DNA of 64,000 bases from Alphaproteobacteria bacterium (GCA_021774625.1 JAJFIV010000006.1:1-64000); one strand, 5' to 3'. Shown: positions 17,769 to 26,622, numbered from the stretch's first letter. The notes: generated by a model from the sequence alone, not told the origin. Program-made: numbers and translations.

Positions 17769-18338
17769 TTACTCGACAAACGCGCCAGGAACGGGATTCT
17801 CGCCCAGGGCATAGCGGAGAACAGCCCAGTGCATGGCCTCGTCACCAAGAATGCTGGCGGCCGCCTTGGCCAGGTCCCGGTTCTCGAACAAGGGTACGGC
17901 GCCGAGATAAGCGCTGACCGCGCCCTTTTCCAGCCCTGCGGCAAAACGAAGAACATCATTCTGATTTTTCAACTGGTCGACGGGAAACTCGTATTTGGCC
18001 ATAGGTTCGACTGCATTGCCGCCCAACTGGCCGACGGTGGTGGCCAGAAGGTCGGCATGTTCTTTGTGATGACCCTGGAACTGTACTGCGAGATTTAGCG
18101 CGTCACCGGATAAAAGACCGCTTTCCGCCCCCACCTGATAGGCGGCAATCGCTTCCTGTTCTGCGCCCAAGGCAGAATTCAGGATGGCAATGTCGTCGCT
18201 GGTTGCCGCTTCAGCCCGGCCGGCATTCAGTAAACGGCTTTCACCGGCCAGCAGGGCGACGGCGGTGGCCGATAATGTCAGTTTGCCGGTATTGCCGATA
18301 AAACTCCGGCGTGACAGAAGTGAGGGGGCTTTTCTCAT
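17769..18338 (-). CDS. Tat-exported ferritin-like domain protein
   Basis: Periplasmic four-helix-bundle protein of 189 aa. The N-terminus has a twin-arginine signal (SRRSFIGNTGK then a hydrophobic stretch, ending AEA). The bundle carries E/H positions expected of ferritin-like carboxylate sites: LGAEQEAIAAYQ, FQGHHKEHADLL, LEKGAVSAY and ILGDEAMHWAVLR. Proteins of this type (Ferritin_2/DUF4439-like) often sit next to SigK-type ECF operons, as here: sigma, anti-sigma, then this gene. Iron or peroxide handling is an inference. Confidence 0.78.
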   Translation of the reverse strand: MRKAPSLLSRRSFIGNTGKLTLSATAVALLAGESRLLNAGRAEAATSDDIAILNSALGAEQEAIAAYQVGAESGLLSGDALNLAVQFQGHHKEHADLLATTVGQLGGNAVEPMAKYEFPVDQLKNQNDVLRFAAGLEKGAVSAYLGAVPLFENRDLAKAAASILGDEAMHWAVLRYALGENPVPGAFVE

Positions 18339-18461
18339 ATTTTTTCTCCATATGATCCAGATTGAATCTGCGTATTTTCGAACAGCAGAGACGGCGCAAG
18401 CAACCGGCTGCTCTTACTTAAAATTACTCGGACACTCTGGATATGGATGCAGGGAGAAAAA

Positions 18462-18800
18462 TTATTGTGTGAAAAAGAGAAGCAGGACGAGCAGGGCCAG
18501 GGAAAGCCCGCCAAGCAGAAAAGCGGCGATGCGCCATCTTTGAATCCGGTCAGGCGCTGCGGCGTTGCCGGACGGCTGGATGGCCTGTTGAATTTTTTGC
18601 CACGCATCCCCCGGAGGCTCAATGTCGGGCAGCGCGTCAGTCAGGCGGCTTAGATCCCGTTCCCAGTCATCGGCATATTTGCAGAGCACGGCATTTTCAG
18701 CCCGGTTTTTTTCGAATTCCTTGCGGGCGTCTTCCTCAAGCGTGCCGAGAACATACTCGCCCGTCAGAATTTGCATGTCTTCCCGATCAGTCTTTGTCAT
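18462..18800 (-). CDS. RskA-like anti-sigma factor without periplasmic domain
   Basis: Membrane-anchored anti-sigma factor of 112 aa. The N-terminal half matches the RskA/anti-sigma-K cytoplasmic domain (LTGEYVLGTLEEDARKEFE, then a DAWQKIQQAI helix). One transmembrane segment at about residues 91-110 is followed directly by the stop, so the usual periplasmic sensor domain of over 100 residues is absent. No frame continuing it was found in 18339-18461. The start overlaps the sigma gene stop by 4 bp (ATGA). How the signal would be sensed is unclear; another protein may supply it. Confidence 0.8.
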   Translation of the reverse strand: MTKTDREDMQILTGEYVLGTLEEDARKEFEKNRAENAVLCKYADDWERDLSRLTDALPDIEPPGDAWQKIQQAIQPSGNAAAPDRIQRWRIAAFLLGGLSLALLVLLLFFTQ

Positions 18801-19387
18801 TCCGTTTCACCATTCAGGCAGTGTCTCAGCCCGATCAAGCCACGCCGGATCCAGCTCTTGACCGTACCAATGGGGGCATCCAGTCTGGCGGCAATTTCCG
18901 GATGGGTGAAACCGTAGAGATAGGCCAGCACAATGCTCTTCTGCTGATTTTTATCGAGGCCCTGCAGGCAGCCAAAGACATCCCGGCTTTCAATGCTTAA
19001 AAGCAACTGCTGGAACGGATCGGGGCTTTGGGCCATCATATTCTGCAGATCATAGGGATTATCCGGCAGTTTCCTGCCACCCATCCGCGCCTTTCTGAGC
19101 GCCGTATTGCGGGCAATGGTCACCAGCCAACCCATCACATGGCCCTTTTTTGCATCATACTTGTGAATATATTTCCAGATGCGCAAATATGTCTCCTGCA
19201 AGGCTTCGTCGGCGGCAGCGGGTTCTCTTATTATACTCAGGCAGATCGAATATAGTTTACTGCTGGTCAGTTCATATAACCGGGCAAAGGCATTCTGGTC
19301 GCCTTTTGCAATATCAAACGCCAGGCTGCGCAGAAGATCTGCTCCTTCACGCAACGGGAGGGATGTATCTGTAATCGGTTTATTCAT
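18797..19387 (-). CDS. ECF sigma factor, SigK-like
   Basis: Alternative sigma factor of 196 aa. Region 2 is visible at about residues 33-100 (FARLYELTSSKLYSICLSII, ADEALQETYLRIW, GWLVTIARNTAL) and region 4 near residues 140-190 (LDKNQQKSIVLAYLYGFTH, APIGTVKSWIRRGLIGLRHC). It is translationally coupled to the anti-sigma gene downstream. Together with the ferritin-like protein and possibly cytochrome c it likely forms one regulon-heading operon, probably responding to an envelope or oxidative signal (inference). Confidence 0.92.
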   Translation of the reverse strand: MNKPITDTSLPLREGADLLRSLAFDIAKGDQNAFARLYELTSSKLYSICLSIIREPAAADEALQETYLRIWKYIHKYDAKKGHVMGWLVTIARNTALRKARMGGRKLPDNPYDLQNMMAQSPDPFQQLLLSIESRDVFGCLQGLDKNQQKSIVLAYLYGFTHPEIAARLDAPIGTVKSWIRRGLIGLRHCLNGETE

Positions 19388-19413
19388 GCCTTCTGTCCTG
19401 CACAGGCAAAGTC

Positions 19414-19887
19414 CTAACCCATATTGCTGTTTTGTGCAAAACGATCCAGCGCCCCCTGCAGAATATAGGACGCGGCAAGCTTATCCACCAGCTCCGCCCG
19501 GCGGGCGCGGGAGGCGTCCGCTTCCAGCAAAGCGCGGGTCACGGCGGCGGTGGACAGCCGTTCATCCCAGAAGGCCATTGGCAGGCCGGTATGGGCTTCG
19601 AGATTCCTGGCGAATTGCCGGGTGGACTGACAGCGCGGCCCCTCGCTGCCATCCATATTGACCGGCAGACCGATGATCAGACCGCCGACCCCCTGTTCCT
19701 GGCAGATGGCGACCAGTTCCCCGGCATCCTTGGTAAATTTACTGCGCCTGATGGTTTTGAACGGGGAACCGACGGTGCGGGTAAAATCCGAAAGCGCCAG
19801 CCCGATGGTTTTGCTGCCAACATCCAGGCCTAAAAGCCGGTCTCTTTTGCCCAGAAGCTTCTGTAAGTCCTCAATCTCGACAATCAT
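19414..19887 (-). CDS. ruvX: YqgF/RuvX family nuclease (pre-16S rRNA processing / Holliday junction resolvase-like)
   Basis: RNase H-fold protein of 157 aa, the expected size. Conserved segments: [18 protein letters not shown] with the first catalytic Asp, [17 protein letters not shown], the catalytic Glu in [11 protein letters not shown], and [13 protein letters not shown]. In E. coli YqgF matures the 5' end of 16S rRNA. Its ATG overlaps or abuts the stop of the upstream DUF3089 gene's opposite end; the two are on the same strand and the downstream gene start lies 22 bp inside the shared region of transcription. Confidence 0.93.
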   Translation of the reverse strand: MIVEIEDLQKLLGKRDRLLGLDVGSKTIGLALSDFTRTVGSPFKTIRRSKFTKDAGELVAICQEQGVGGLIIGLPVNMDGSEGPRCQSTRQFARNLEAHTGLPMAFWDERLSTAAVTRALLEADASRARRAELVDKLAASYILQGALDRFAQNSNMG

Positions 19888-20906
19888 CGGGCAAAGGCCT
19901 CAATCCGCCGGGCGGCATTCTCCCGGACATTCATGTAAAACAGATGATAGTCATACAGATGATAATTCAGGCCCGGCCAGATATCGCGCTGAAAATCCGG
20001 ATGCAGCGGCGGCGTGATGTACAGAATGCCGTCTTCGCCGCAGCGGGCATCGGTCAGGTTCGCCGCCGGATCAGGCAGCGGGCCTTTGCCGATGCTTTTC
20101 CCGATTGCTCCGATATTAAGGGCCGCCTCCGCTGTCATCGTATCCGCTTGCCAGCTTAAGGGATTGGTGCAGACGATCCGCCCGCCGGGGGCTTTTTCCA
20201 GCAGGCCCGACGGATCGCCGCCTTTGCCGAAAGTGGACCAGGACAGAATGCAGCCGGTTTGATCGGGATTATCACAGACCGGAACCTGCCCGTCATCAGG
20301 AACGGGCCAGCCCACAAGATAGGCGGCGACCAGCCTGCTTTCCGCGGGCCGGCCCAGAATATGTTCTTTCAACAGCCGCAATCCATGTTTTGCGCCCTGG
20401 CTGTGGCTCGCAATTAGGAAGGGGCGGCCCTGGTTTTCCAGCCGAATATAATGATCAAAAGCCCGTTCAATATCGGTATAGGCCAGTTCCAGCGCCTGAT
20501 CCGCATCTTCGGAGTCTTCCAGAAATGCGCCGAACGCAGCCTGGCGGTAACGGGGGGCATAAAGCCGCCCGGCGGGCGTAAAGATACTGGCTTGATGTTT
20601 CAGCGGGTCCTTGTCGAGAAGCAAGGTGGCGTCGCGGTCATCAATGGCGGCGTTCCAGCCGGTCGGGCGCAGAAAAGTTGTCGGATGAATGTAAAAAATA
20701 TCGGCTTTCCCGTCGCCTTCCCGCGATTTTGCCCAGCTTTCAGGATCGCTATAGTCCGGCGCCGGCGGTATTTTGTATGCATCAAAGGACTCGCCGGGGA
20801 CAAAGGCGATTTTCAGGGCCTGATCCTGAAAAACATTCAACAGGATCACGATCAGCAGGACAATGCTGATCACGCCCGCTACAATATAGAGAAATATTCG
20901 CGCCAT
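19884..20906 (-). CDS. DUF3089 alpha/beta hydrolase-like membrane protein
   Basis: Protein of 340 aa with one N-terminal transmembrane helix (residues 4-25, [12 protein letters not shown]). The body follows the DUF3089 pattern: [24 protein letters not shown], a helix preceding [18 protein letters not shown] with the SHSQG nucleophile elbow, and [11 protein letters not shown] serine hydrolase activity is expected from the fold; substrate unknown. ATG 20906 is chosen because GAGG lies about 10 bp upstream, right at the GNAT stop. It shares a 4-bp overlap with ruvX (ATGA). Confidence 0.85.
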   Translation of the reverse strand: MARIFLYIVAGVISIVLLIVILLNVFQDQALKIAFVPGESFDAYKIPPAPDYSDPESWAKSREGDGKADIFYIHPTTFLRPTGWNAAIDDRDATLLLDKDPLKHQASIFTPAGRLYAPRYRQAAFGAFLEDSEDADQALELAYTDIERAFDHYIRLENQGRPFLIASHSQGAKHGLRLLKEHILGRPAESRLVAAYLVGWPVPDDGQVPVCDNPDQTGCILSWSTFGKGGDPSGLLEKAPGGRIVCTNPLSWQADTMTAEAALNIGAIGKSIGKGPLPDPAANLTDARCGEDGILYITPPLHPDFQRDIWPGLNYHLYDYHLFYMNVRENAARRIEAFAR

Positions 20907-20910
20907 CCGT

Positions 20911-21474
20911 TTAAACCTCGCCGGCCGACAGCCGGGCCATGATAATATCATCCATCATCCGGCCATCTTCATATTTGATGGCGTTCTTTAACCGTCCTTC
21001 CTCCCGGAAGCCAAGCTTTTCATACAGCGCCCGCGCCTGCCGGTTGCCGTCGTGAACATGCAGTTCAATGCGCCGGATCACCGGGTGCGTATCGGCCCAT
21101 TCGATCAGACGGCGCATCAAAAGCCCGCCAACTCCCTTTTGCTGCCAAGCCGGTTCGACAACAATACCGAAGCGAATGGTGTGGCGGACCCGTTTTCGCA
21201 TATCGCAGCTGACATCCACCATACCGATGAGATGATCGCCGGCGAGCGCGATAATCAGCAATTCCTGTTCGCGGGCAGTCAGATCGCGGATCCAGGCTTT
21301 TTGCTGGCGGTTGCTGCGGGAAAATTCCGCGGGCAAGCGGATCAGATAATCGCTGGTCTCCAGTGAATTTTCCATCAGCCGCAGCAAATCCCGCGCATCC
21401 GCCACATTTGCGGAGCGAATGGTCACGATAGCGCCCGAATTCAGGCTATGGTCGGATGACGGGATGACGGCCAT
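20911..21474 (-). CDS. GNAT family N-acetyltransferase
   Basis: Acetyl-CoA dependent acyltransferase of about 187 aa. The GNAT core is complete: the N-terminal strand VTIRSANVADARDLLRLM, the acetyl-CoA loop QQKGVGGLLMRRLIEWA (Q/RxxGxG/A), and the C-terminal HVHDGNRQARALYEKLGF with GRLKNAIKYEDGRMMDDIIM, similar to RimJ/RimL or PhnO-like enzymes. The open frame extends 56 codons further upstream, but that part is Arg-rich and lacks homology, so the start at 21474 (MAVIPSS) is preferred. Confidence 0.88.
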   Translation of the reverse strand: MAVIPSSDHSLNSGAIVTIRSANVADARDLLRLMENSLETSDYLIRLPAEFSRSNRQQKAWIRDLTAREQELLIIALAGDHLIGMVDVSCDMRKRVRHTIRFGIVVEPAWQQKGVGGLLMRRLIEWADTHPVIRRIELHVHDGNRQARALYEKLGFREEGRLKNAIKYEDGRMMDDIIMARLSAGEV

Positions 21475-21506
21475 GCTGTTTGGACTTATAGTGATTTGGG
21501 ATATAT

Positions 21507-21974
21507 ATGGACAGACTTTTTCGGTGCGGGCCGCTGTTCGGACATTTGGGAGGCAAAGATGAAAAAACGGATCATGACGGTTTCGCGGGCGGCGATGTGT
21601 TCGTGAAGCGCGCCTTCTATAACTCGCTTGCCGGCGTGACACAGGCCGGGGACCTGACCTCCCTGCTGGGTAACTTTTCGATGGCGCAGGACTATTCCTT
21701 CTACCTGCAGAACTCGGCCTCGATCAACGCGCTGCTGGCGGCGGAGCCGGACAGCGCTTTCACCGCGGGCTGGGTGATCACGCTGGCGCGGGCGGTCGAG
21801 CTTGGCCTTCTGAAGCGCCACGAGGCGGACTGGTATGGCGGGTTTGAGCATTTCCTCAAATCCGAGGACGCGAGCGCGGCCAATGTGGCCTTCACCTCCT
21901 TCAACGGTGAGCGGGTGATGGTGCTGGTTGACCGGTCCGCGAATGACGATGAGCAGCGGAGGGCAGCGGCGTGA
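21507..21974 (+). CDS. probable C-terminal remnant of a large accessory protein
   Basis: Reading frame of 155 aa that looks like the tail of a larger protein rather than a complete one. There is no ribosome site before ATG 21507, and the first 30 residues are low quality. From about residue 29 the sequence becomes protein-like (VFVKRAFYNSLAGVTQAGDL, then TAGWVITLARAVELGL and HEADWYGGFEHFLKSED). From memory this resembles the C-terminus of tandemly repeated bacterial proteins that start like the frame at 22733. It ends in a GTGA overlap with the lipoprotein gene, so that junction is probably original. Function unknown. Confidence 0.5.
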   Translation: MDRLFRCGPLFGHLGGKDEKTDHDGFAGGDVFVKRAFYNSLAGVTQAGDLTSLLGNFSMAQDYSFYLQNSASINALLAAEPDSAFTAGWVITLARAVELGLLKRHEADWYGGFEHFLKSEDASAANVAFTSFNGERVMVLVDRSANDDEQRRAAA

Positions 21975-22729
21975 GCGGGGTTTCAAATTTCTTAAGCAAA
22001 GTCACTTTCGGATTTTTTCTTCTGTTTGCAGCGTCGGCCTGCGGGCAGACGACGGAACAAGATGCGCAATCGGGGCCGGAAGGCAGGATGGTAGCGATTA
22101 CCGTCACTCATCCCAAATTGGACGATGTGCAGTTTTTGGTGCCAGACGATTATCTCGGCCCGAAATTTCTTAATCTCTCACAGAAAAACCGGCGAGGTGG
22201 GAAACACAAGAGTTTTTTGGTGGAATTCTACTATCCGTCCATGGCGCCCAATATACCGGAGAACGGATATCTGGTGGATGAAGAGAGCCTCACCTATGCG
22301 TCCGTCAACACAGGGTTATCTAGGGCTACTAGACGATATGCAACCGATGCAAAAACCGGTGAAATCGATGCATCAATGTTTGTTGAAACCGGTGAAACCT
22401 TGTGTGATATGCGGGTAGCGCGCAACGATAAAATACCGTTAGCAGAGCGAAAATATTTCCGTAGCGATAAAGACTATGAACGTATGAAGAAAAATGCTGA
22501 ACGCCATGCCTATTATTATCGCGACGCTGACAACGAAGACAATGATGTCTTTATCGACTGTAATAATCTTAATTGTCGGTATTACATCGAATATCCACTG
22601 AACAGCATAGAAGGTGGCTCTTACTATATAAGATTAAACGGCATTCCAAAAGATCGGCTATGCGATTGGCGTAATCTGAAATCGAGAATTCAACAGCTTA
22701 CAGACAGCTTTATGGTAAAGGGGGACTAA
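21971..22729 (+). CDS. accessory lipoprotein, unknown function
   Basis: Protein of 252 aa starting at GTG 21971, coupled by GTGA to the upstream fragment. A lipobox (FAASAC, Cys near residue 25) marks it as a lipoprotein. The mature part has no recognisable domain; it contains SFLVEFYYPSMAPN and four later cysteines (CDM, DCNN, NCRYY, LCDWR). From about 22180 the base composition is clearly more AT-rich than the neighbouring core genes, suggesting transfer. Placed after an effector-like tail and before the start of another copy, it could be an immunity or partner lipoprotein; this is inference. Confidence 0.62.
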   Translation: MSGVSNFLSKVTFGFFLLFAASACGQTTEQDAQSGPEGRMVAITVTHPKLDDVQFLVPDDYLGPKFLNLSQKNRRGGKHKSFLVEFYYPSMAPNIPENGYLVDEESLTYASVNTGLSRATRRYATDAKTGEIDASMFVETGETLCDMRVARNDKIPLAERKYFRSDKDYERMKKNAERHAYYYRDADNEDNDVFIDCNNLNCRYYIEYPLNSIEGGSYYIRLNGIPKDRLCDWRNLKSRIQQLTDSFMVKGD

Positions 22730-22732
22730 GCC

Positions 22733-22975
22733 ATGAGTGGGATTGACGTCACTAAACTTCAAACGCTGCTTAATGCCGGTGATCGGGGCGGGTTTTATTA
22801 TGCCTACGCGCAAATGGTCAAAGCTGCGAGTCCAACGACGTTCAATCAGGGGTTACGGTGCCAGGGTTACGGTGCCAGGTTACGGTGCCAGTTTACTGAA
22901 TACACTAAATATGCAATGGTTATCGCATGGTTCGTCTTCGTCGTCTTGTTGTTCTTGGTTTTGCGCATCATGTGA
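22733..22975 (+). CDS. truncated N-terminal fragment of an accessory protein
   Basis: Frame of 80 aa beginning 3 bp after the lipoprotein gene. The first 40 residues (MSGIDVTKLQTLLNAGDRGG then FYYAYAQMVKAASPTTF) look like a genuine N-terminus of a larger protein. At 22851 the coding is interrupted by three tandem copies of GGTTACGGTGCCAG, after which the frame reads through to a hydrophobic end (AMVIAWFVFVVLLFLVL). I think the gene is broken by the repeat sequence. An alternative is a short intact membrane protein; the missing Shine-Dalgarno does not settle it. Confidence 0.45.
   Translation: MSGIDVTKLQTLLNAGDRGGFYYAYAQMVKAASPTTFNQGLRCQGYGARLRCQFTEYTKYAMVIAWFVFVVLLFLVLRIM
22851..22902 (+). 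repeat. tandem GGTTACGGTGCCAG repeats
   Basis: Three copies of GGTTACGGTGCCAG lie at 22851-22864, 22865-22878 and 22878-22891; the last overlaps by one base and runs on into TTTACTGAATAC. The 14-bp period would shift frame. The unit resembles short sequences I have seen near Y1/RAYT-type transposase genes (memory only). No transposase is present here. Confidence 0.6.
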
Positions 22976-23010
22976 CCCAGCACGGCAATCGGCGTGCGCG
23001 GACTTTTTTC

Positions 23011-23078
23011 AATTAAGGGAGACGCGATACTTAATTATGCGCCTGACATGCGTCAATTAAGTATTGTGCCCCCTCAAT
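23011..23078. repeat. long imperfect inverted repeat (REP-like)
   Basis: The left arm 23011-23036 begins AATTAAGGGAGACGCGATAC and ends TTAATT. The right arm 23055-23078 is its near reverse complement (AATTAAGTATTGTGCCCCCT...). The loop is 18 nt. A third half-copy (TGTGTCCCCTTAAT) follows. It would fold as a strong cruciform or RNA hairpin. It looks like a decayed REP-type element. Confidence 0.65.
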
Positions 23079-23101
23079 CTTTTGTGTCCCCTTAATCCCG
23101 C

Positions 23102-23223
23102 CGCTCGTCCTTCGTCGTGCTGGAACAATTGATTGATTACATGAAATCCAAAGCCGGCGTCTGGTTCGCCATCACCGCGAGGCCGCGAAGTATGTGGCGG
23201 ACCAGGCCGGAATGGATAAGTAG
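23102..23223 (+). pseudogene. frameshifted 3' remnant of a polysaccharide deacetylase family gene
   Basis: Frame 1 reads VVLEQLIDYMKSKAGVWFA and then degenerates. Shifting by one base at about 23171-23176 gives REAAKYVADQAGMDK followed by TAG at 23221. Joined, this is the typical C-terminal end of polysaccharide deacetylases (NodB/PuuE-like: ...GVWFATHREAAKYV...). About 250 upstream codons are missing, replaced by the REP-like element. It cannot be functional. Confidence 0.65.
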
Positions 23224-23303
23224 CTTTTTCCGGGTTAATCCCGGTTGCGAAGCCGTATTCCCGGTGCTAGTGTCCGCGCGCATTTCTGACGTTTGAGGAT
23301 ATT

Positions 23304-23591
23304 ATGTCGGTTGATAAGGATACGGTGCGCCGCATCGCCCATCTTGCCCGTGTGCAGGTCGCAGAAGAGAAGCTGGATGCGCTGGCGGGTGAAATGAACA
23401 ATATTCTGGATTGGGTCGAGCAGCTGAATGAGCTGGATGTGACCGATGTGGAACCCATGACCAGCGCGGTGGAAACCACGTTGCACTGGCGGGAGGACAA
23501 AGTCACCGACGGCAATAAGGCGGAAGATGTGCTCGCCAACGCGCCGGATGCGGAATATGGCTTTTTCTCCGTCCCCAAAGTGATCGAATAG
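23304..23591 (+). CDS. gatC: aspartyl/glutamyl-tRNA amidotransferase subunit C
   Basis: Small subunit (95 aa) that stabilises GatA-GatB. The family pattern is complete: VRRIAHLARVQVAEEKLDAL, NNILDWVEQLNELD, then EPMTSAVETTLHWREDKVTD and a C-terminal segment ending GFFSVPKVIE. The GAGG ribosome site lies just upstream. It heads gatCAB, with 3 bp to gatA. Confidence 0.96.
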   Translation: MSVDKDTVRRIAHLARVQVAEEKLDALAGEMNNILDWVEQLNELDVTDVEPMTSAVETTLHWREDKVTDGNKAEDVLANAPDAEYGFFSVPKVIE

Positions 23592-23594
23592 CCC

Positions 23595-25079
23595 ATGACC
23601 GACCTCACCAGACTGACCATCGCCGGCGCCCGTGACGGCCTGAAAAAAGGCGATTTTTCCGCCCGGGAACTGACGTCTGCGCATATTGCCGAACTTGAGG
23701 CGGCCCGCGCTCTGAACGCCTATATCGTGGAAACACCGGATCAGGCGCTTCGGATGGCGGATAAAGCTGATCAGCGCCTCAAGGAAGGCGATGCGCCTGG
23801 CCTTTGCGGCATACCGCTCGCGATCAAGGATCTGTTCTGCACCGAAGGCGTGCTGTCAACGGCGGGCAGTCATATTCTGAATGGTTTCAGGCCGCGCTAT
23901 GAAAGCACGGTAACCGCCAATCTGTGGCGCGACGGCGCGGTGATGCTGGGCAAGGTGAATATGGATGAATTCGCCATGGGTTCCAGTAACGAGCACAGTC
24001 ATTACGGTCCGGTGAAAAATCCGTGGCGGGCGAAAGGCTCGGATCAGGATCTGGTGCCGGGCGGATCGTCCGGCGGCTCCGCGGCTTCGGTTGCCGCCCA
24101 TATCGCCATGGGGGCGACGGGGACCGATACCGGCGGATCAATCCGTCAACCGGCGGCGCTCACCGGCATTGTCGGTATGAAACCGACCTATGGCCGCTGT
24201 TCCCGCTGGGGCGTGGTGGCCTTTGCGTCCTCGCTGGATCATCCCGGCCCCTTTGGCCGGACTGTGCGGGATACGGCGATCATGCTGGGCTCTATGGCTG
24301 GCTATGATGCGAAGGATTCCACATCCGTCAACCGTCCCGTTCCGGATTATGAAGCAGGTCTCGGCAAGGGGGTCAAGGGCATGAAGATCGGCGTGCCGAA
24401 GGAATACCGTACCGACGGCATGCCGGAGGAAATCGACGCGCTGTGGCAGAAAGGCATTGACTGGCTCCGGGATCAGGGGGCGGAGATTGTCGTTGTCTCG
24501 CTGCCGCACACCAAATATGCGCTGCCCGCTTATTATATCGTCGCGCCGGCGGAAGCGTCCTCCAATCTTGCCCGTTATGACGGGGTGCGTTATGGCCTTC
24601 GGGAAAAAGTCGATGGCGGCGGGCTGGATGATATGTATGAAGCGACCCGCGCCGCCGGTTTCGGCGATGAGGTGAAGCGCCGCATCCTGATCGGCACCTA
24701 TGTGCTCTCCGCCGGTTATTATGACGCCTATTATCTGAAGGCGCAGAAGGTCCGCACTCTGATTGCCAATGATTTTCATTCGGTGTTTAAAAAGGTCGAT
24801 GCGTTGTTGACGCCGACCGCGCCCAATGCGGCCTTTCCGCTGGGCGACAAGCTGGATGATCCGCTGGCCATGTATTTCAACGATGTGTTCACGGTTCCGG
24901 CTAATCTGGCCGGCGTTCCTGCCATATCGGTTCCAGCCGGTCTGACCGGTGACGGCCTGCCGCTCGGCCTTCAGGTCATCGGCAAGGCCTTTGACGAGGA
25001 AACCGTCTTCACCGTCGGCCAGGCCATCGAGGATGCCGCAGACTTCACCGCCAAACCCGAAGCATGGTGGAGGGACTGA
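23595..25079 (+). CDS. gatA: aspartyl/glutamyl-tRNA amidotransferase subunit A
   Basis: Glutaminase subunit of the transamidosome (494 aa). The Ser-cisSer-Lys triad is seen as K78 in PLAIKDLF, the cis-Ser in [13 protein letters not shown], and the nucleophile in [13 protein letters not shown]. The C-terminal region includes the typical [16 protein letters not shown]. Ammonia released from glutamine is channelled to GatB to amidate mischarged Glu-tRNA(Gln) or Asp-tRNA(Asn). Confidence 0.97.
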   Translation: MTDLTRLTIAGARDGLKKGDFSARELTSAHIAELEAARALNAYIVETPDQALRMADKADQRLKEGDAPGLCGIPLAIKDLFCTEGVLSTAGSHILNGFRPRYESTVTANLWRDGAVMLGKVNMDEFAMGSSNEHSHYGPVKNPWRAKGSDQDLVPGGSSGGSAASVAAHIAMGATGTDTGGSIRQPAALTGIVGMKPTYGRCSRWGVVAFASSLDHPGPFGRTVRDTAIMLGSMAGYDAKDSTSVNRPVPDYEAGLGKGVKGMKIGVPKEYRTDGMPEEIDALWQKGIDWLRDQGAEIVVVSLPHTKYALPAYYIVAPAEASSNLARYDGVRYGLREKVDGGGLDDMYEATRAAGFGDEVKRRILIGTYVLSAGYYDAYYLKAQKVRTLIANDFHSVFKKVDALLTPTAPNAAFPLGDKLDDPLAMYFNDVFTVPANLAGVPAISVPAGLTGDGLPLGLQVIGKAFDEETVFTVGQAIEDAADFTAKPEAWWRD

Positions 25080-25081
25080 TA

Positions 25082-26572
25082 GTGAATACAGATAAAACAT
25101 ACACTGTAAAGGGCGTCACCGGCGATTGGGAAATTGTTGTCGGACTGGAGGTTCATGCGCAGGTGATTTCCAACGCCAAGCTGTTTTCCGGGGCGTCGGC
25201 GGCGTTCGGAGCGGAACCCAATGCCAATGTCAGCCTGGTGGATGCGGCGATGCCGGGGATGCTGCCGGTGATCAATGGCGAATGCGTGCGTCAGGCGGTA
25301 CGGACCGGGCTTGCGCTGGGGGCGCAAATTAACAAATGGTCGCGCTTTGACCGGAAGAATTATTTTTATGCGGATCTGCCCCAGGGCTATCAGATTTCCC
25401 AGTTCCAGTTTCCCATTGTCGGCGAGGGGGAAGTTGTCGTCGATCTCGGCGAAGGGCGGACCAAGACGGTTGGCATCGAACGGCTGCATCTGGAGCAGGA
25501 TGCGGGCAAATCCTTACATGACCAGCACCCCGATGCCACCTATGTAGACCTCAACCGGTCCGGCGTGGCGCTGATGGAAATTGTCTCGAAACCCGATATG
25601 CGTTCGCCGGAAGAGGCGGGGGCGTATGTCCGCAAGCTGCGCACCATTCTCCGTTACATTGGCAGTTGCGATGGCAATATGGAGGAAGGCTCGATGCGGG
25701 CCGATGTCAATGTCTCGGTCCGGAAGTCCGGCGATCCGCTGGGCACGCGCTGTGAAATCAAGAATGTCAATTCCATGCGCTTTGTCATGCAGGCCATCGA
25801 ATATGAAGCCCGCCGTCAGGTCGATATCATTGAGGATGGTGGTATGATCAAGCAGGAAACCCGGCTGTTCGATCCGAACAAGGGAGAAACCCGGTCCATG
25901 CGGTCGAAGGAAGAAGCGCATGATTACCGCTATTTTCCGGATCCGGATCTGCTGCCGCTGGAATTTGACGATGCTTTTATGACGGATGCCAAAGCCAGCC
26001 TGCCGGAACTGCCCGACGCTAAAAAGATCCGTTTTACCGAAAGTCTGGGCCTGTCCGGCTATAACGCCTCCGTTCTGGTGGCGGAAAAGGAAAATGCCGA
26101 TTATTTTGAGGCGCTGTTGGCTGAAATCGTCAAGGCCACCGGCAAGGGAGAACGGGAGGTGGCCAAACAGGCCGCCAACTGGGTGATTTCCGACCTGTTC
26201 GGTCATCTCAATAAATCCGGCGCCGCCATTTCCGACAGCCCGGTATCGCCGGCGGGCGGGGCAGAGCTGCTAAAACTGATCACCGACGGCGTCATCTCCG
26301 GCCGTATCGCCAAGGACGTGTTCGAGATAATGTATGAGACCGGCAAAAGCGCCGCCGCCATCGTTGAGGAAAAAGGCCTGCAGCAGGTTTCCGACACCGG
26401 CGAGATCGAGGCCCTGATCGATCAGATTATTGCCGGCAATCCCGGGCAGGTGGCCGCTTACCGGGGCGGCAAGGACAAACTGTTCGGCTTTTTCGTCGGC
26501 CAGGTGATGAAGGCAACCGGAGGCAAGGCCAACCCGCAGGTGGTGAATAAATTGTTGCGGAAAAAGCTTTGA
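25082..26572 (+). CDS. gatB: aspartyl/glutamyl-tRNA amidotransferase subunit B
   Basis: Kinase-amidase subunit of 496 aa. The N-terminal catalytic part has [13 protein letters not shown] and the metal-site region [20 protein letters not shown]; the C-terminal YqeY-like tail ([20 protein letters not shown]) is complete. I choose GTG 25082 because GGAGGG at 25069-25075 is well spaced; ATG 25064, inside gatA, would add 6 residues. It completes the gatCAB operon. Confidence 0.95.
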   Translation: MNTDKTYTVKGVTGDWEIVVGLEVHAQVISNAKLFSGASAAFGAEPNANVSLVDAAMPGMLPVINGECVRQAVRTGLALGAQINKWSRFDRKNYFYADLPQGYQISQFQFPIVGEGEVVVDLGEGRTKTVGIERLHLEQDAGKSLHDQHPDATYVDLNRSGVALMEIVSKPDMRSPEEAGAYVRKLRTILRYIGSCDGNMEEGSMRADVNVSVRKSGDPLGTRCEIKNVNSMRFVMQAIEYEARRQVDIIEDGGMIKQETRLFDPNKGETRSMRSKEEAHDYRYFPDPDLLPLEFDDAFMTDAKASLPELPDAKKIRFTESLGLSGYNASVLVAEKENADYFEALLAEIVKATGKGEREVAKQAANWVISDLFGHLNKSGAAISDSPVSPAGGAELLKLITDGVISGRIAKDVFEIMYETGKSAAAIVEEKGLQQVSDTGEIEALIDQIIAGNPGQVAAYRGGKDKLFGFFVGQVMKATGGKANPQVVNKLLRKKL

Positions 26573-26622
26573 CGCAAACCGGTATCCCATTGCCCCTATT
26601 TTTTTAAAACGCGCTCGTATAC

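Larger units (their letters stand above)
22976..23303. other. intergenic scar between accessory fragments and gatC
   Basis: This 328-bp stretch has no intact gene. It holds the inverted repeat 23011-23078, a partial third copy of its core (TGTGTCCCCTTAAT, to 23096), the frameshifted deacetylase tail 23102-23223, a short CCGGG-TTAAT-CCCGG hairpin at about 23229-23243, and the gatC ribosome site (GAGG, about 10 bp before ATG 23304). Confidence 0.7.

Noticed and set aside
18339-18461. Possible frameshifted remainder of the anti-sigma periplasmic domain
   Set aside because: None of the frames in these 123 bases continues an RskA-like domain; the spacer is too short to hold it.
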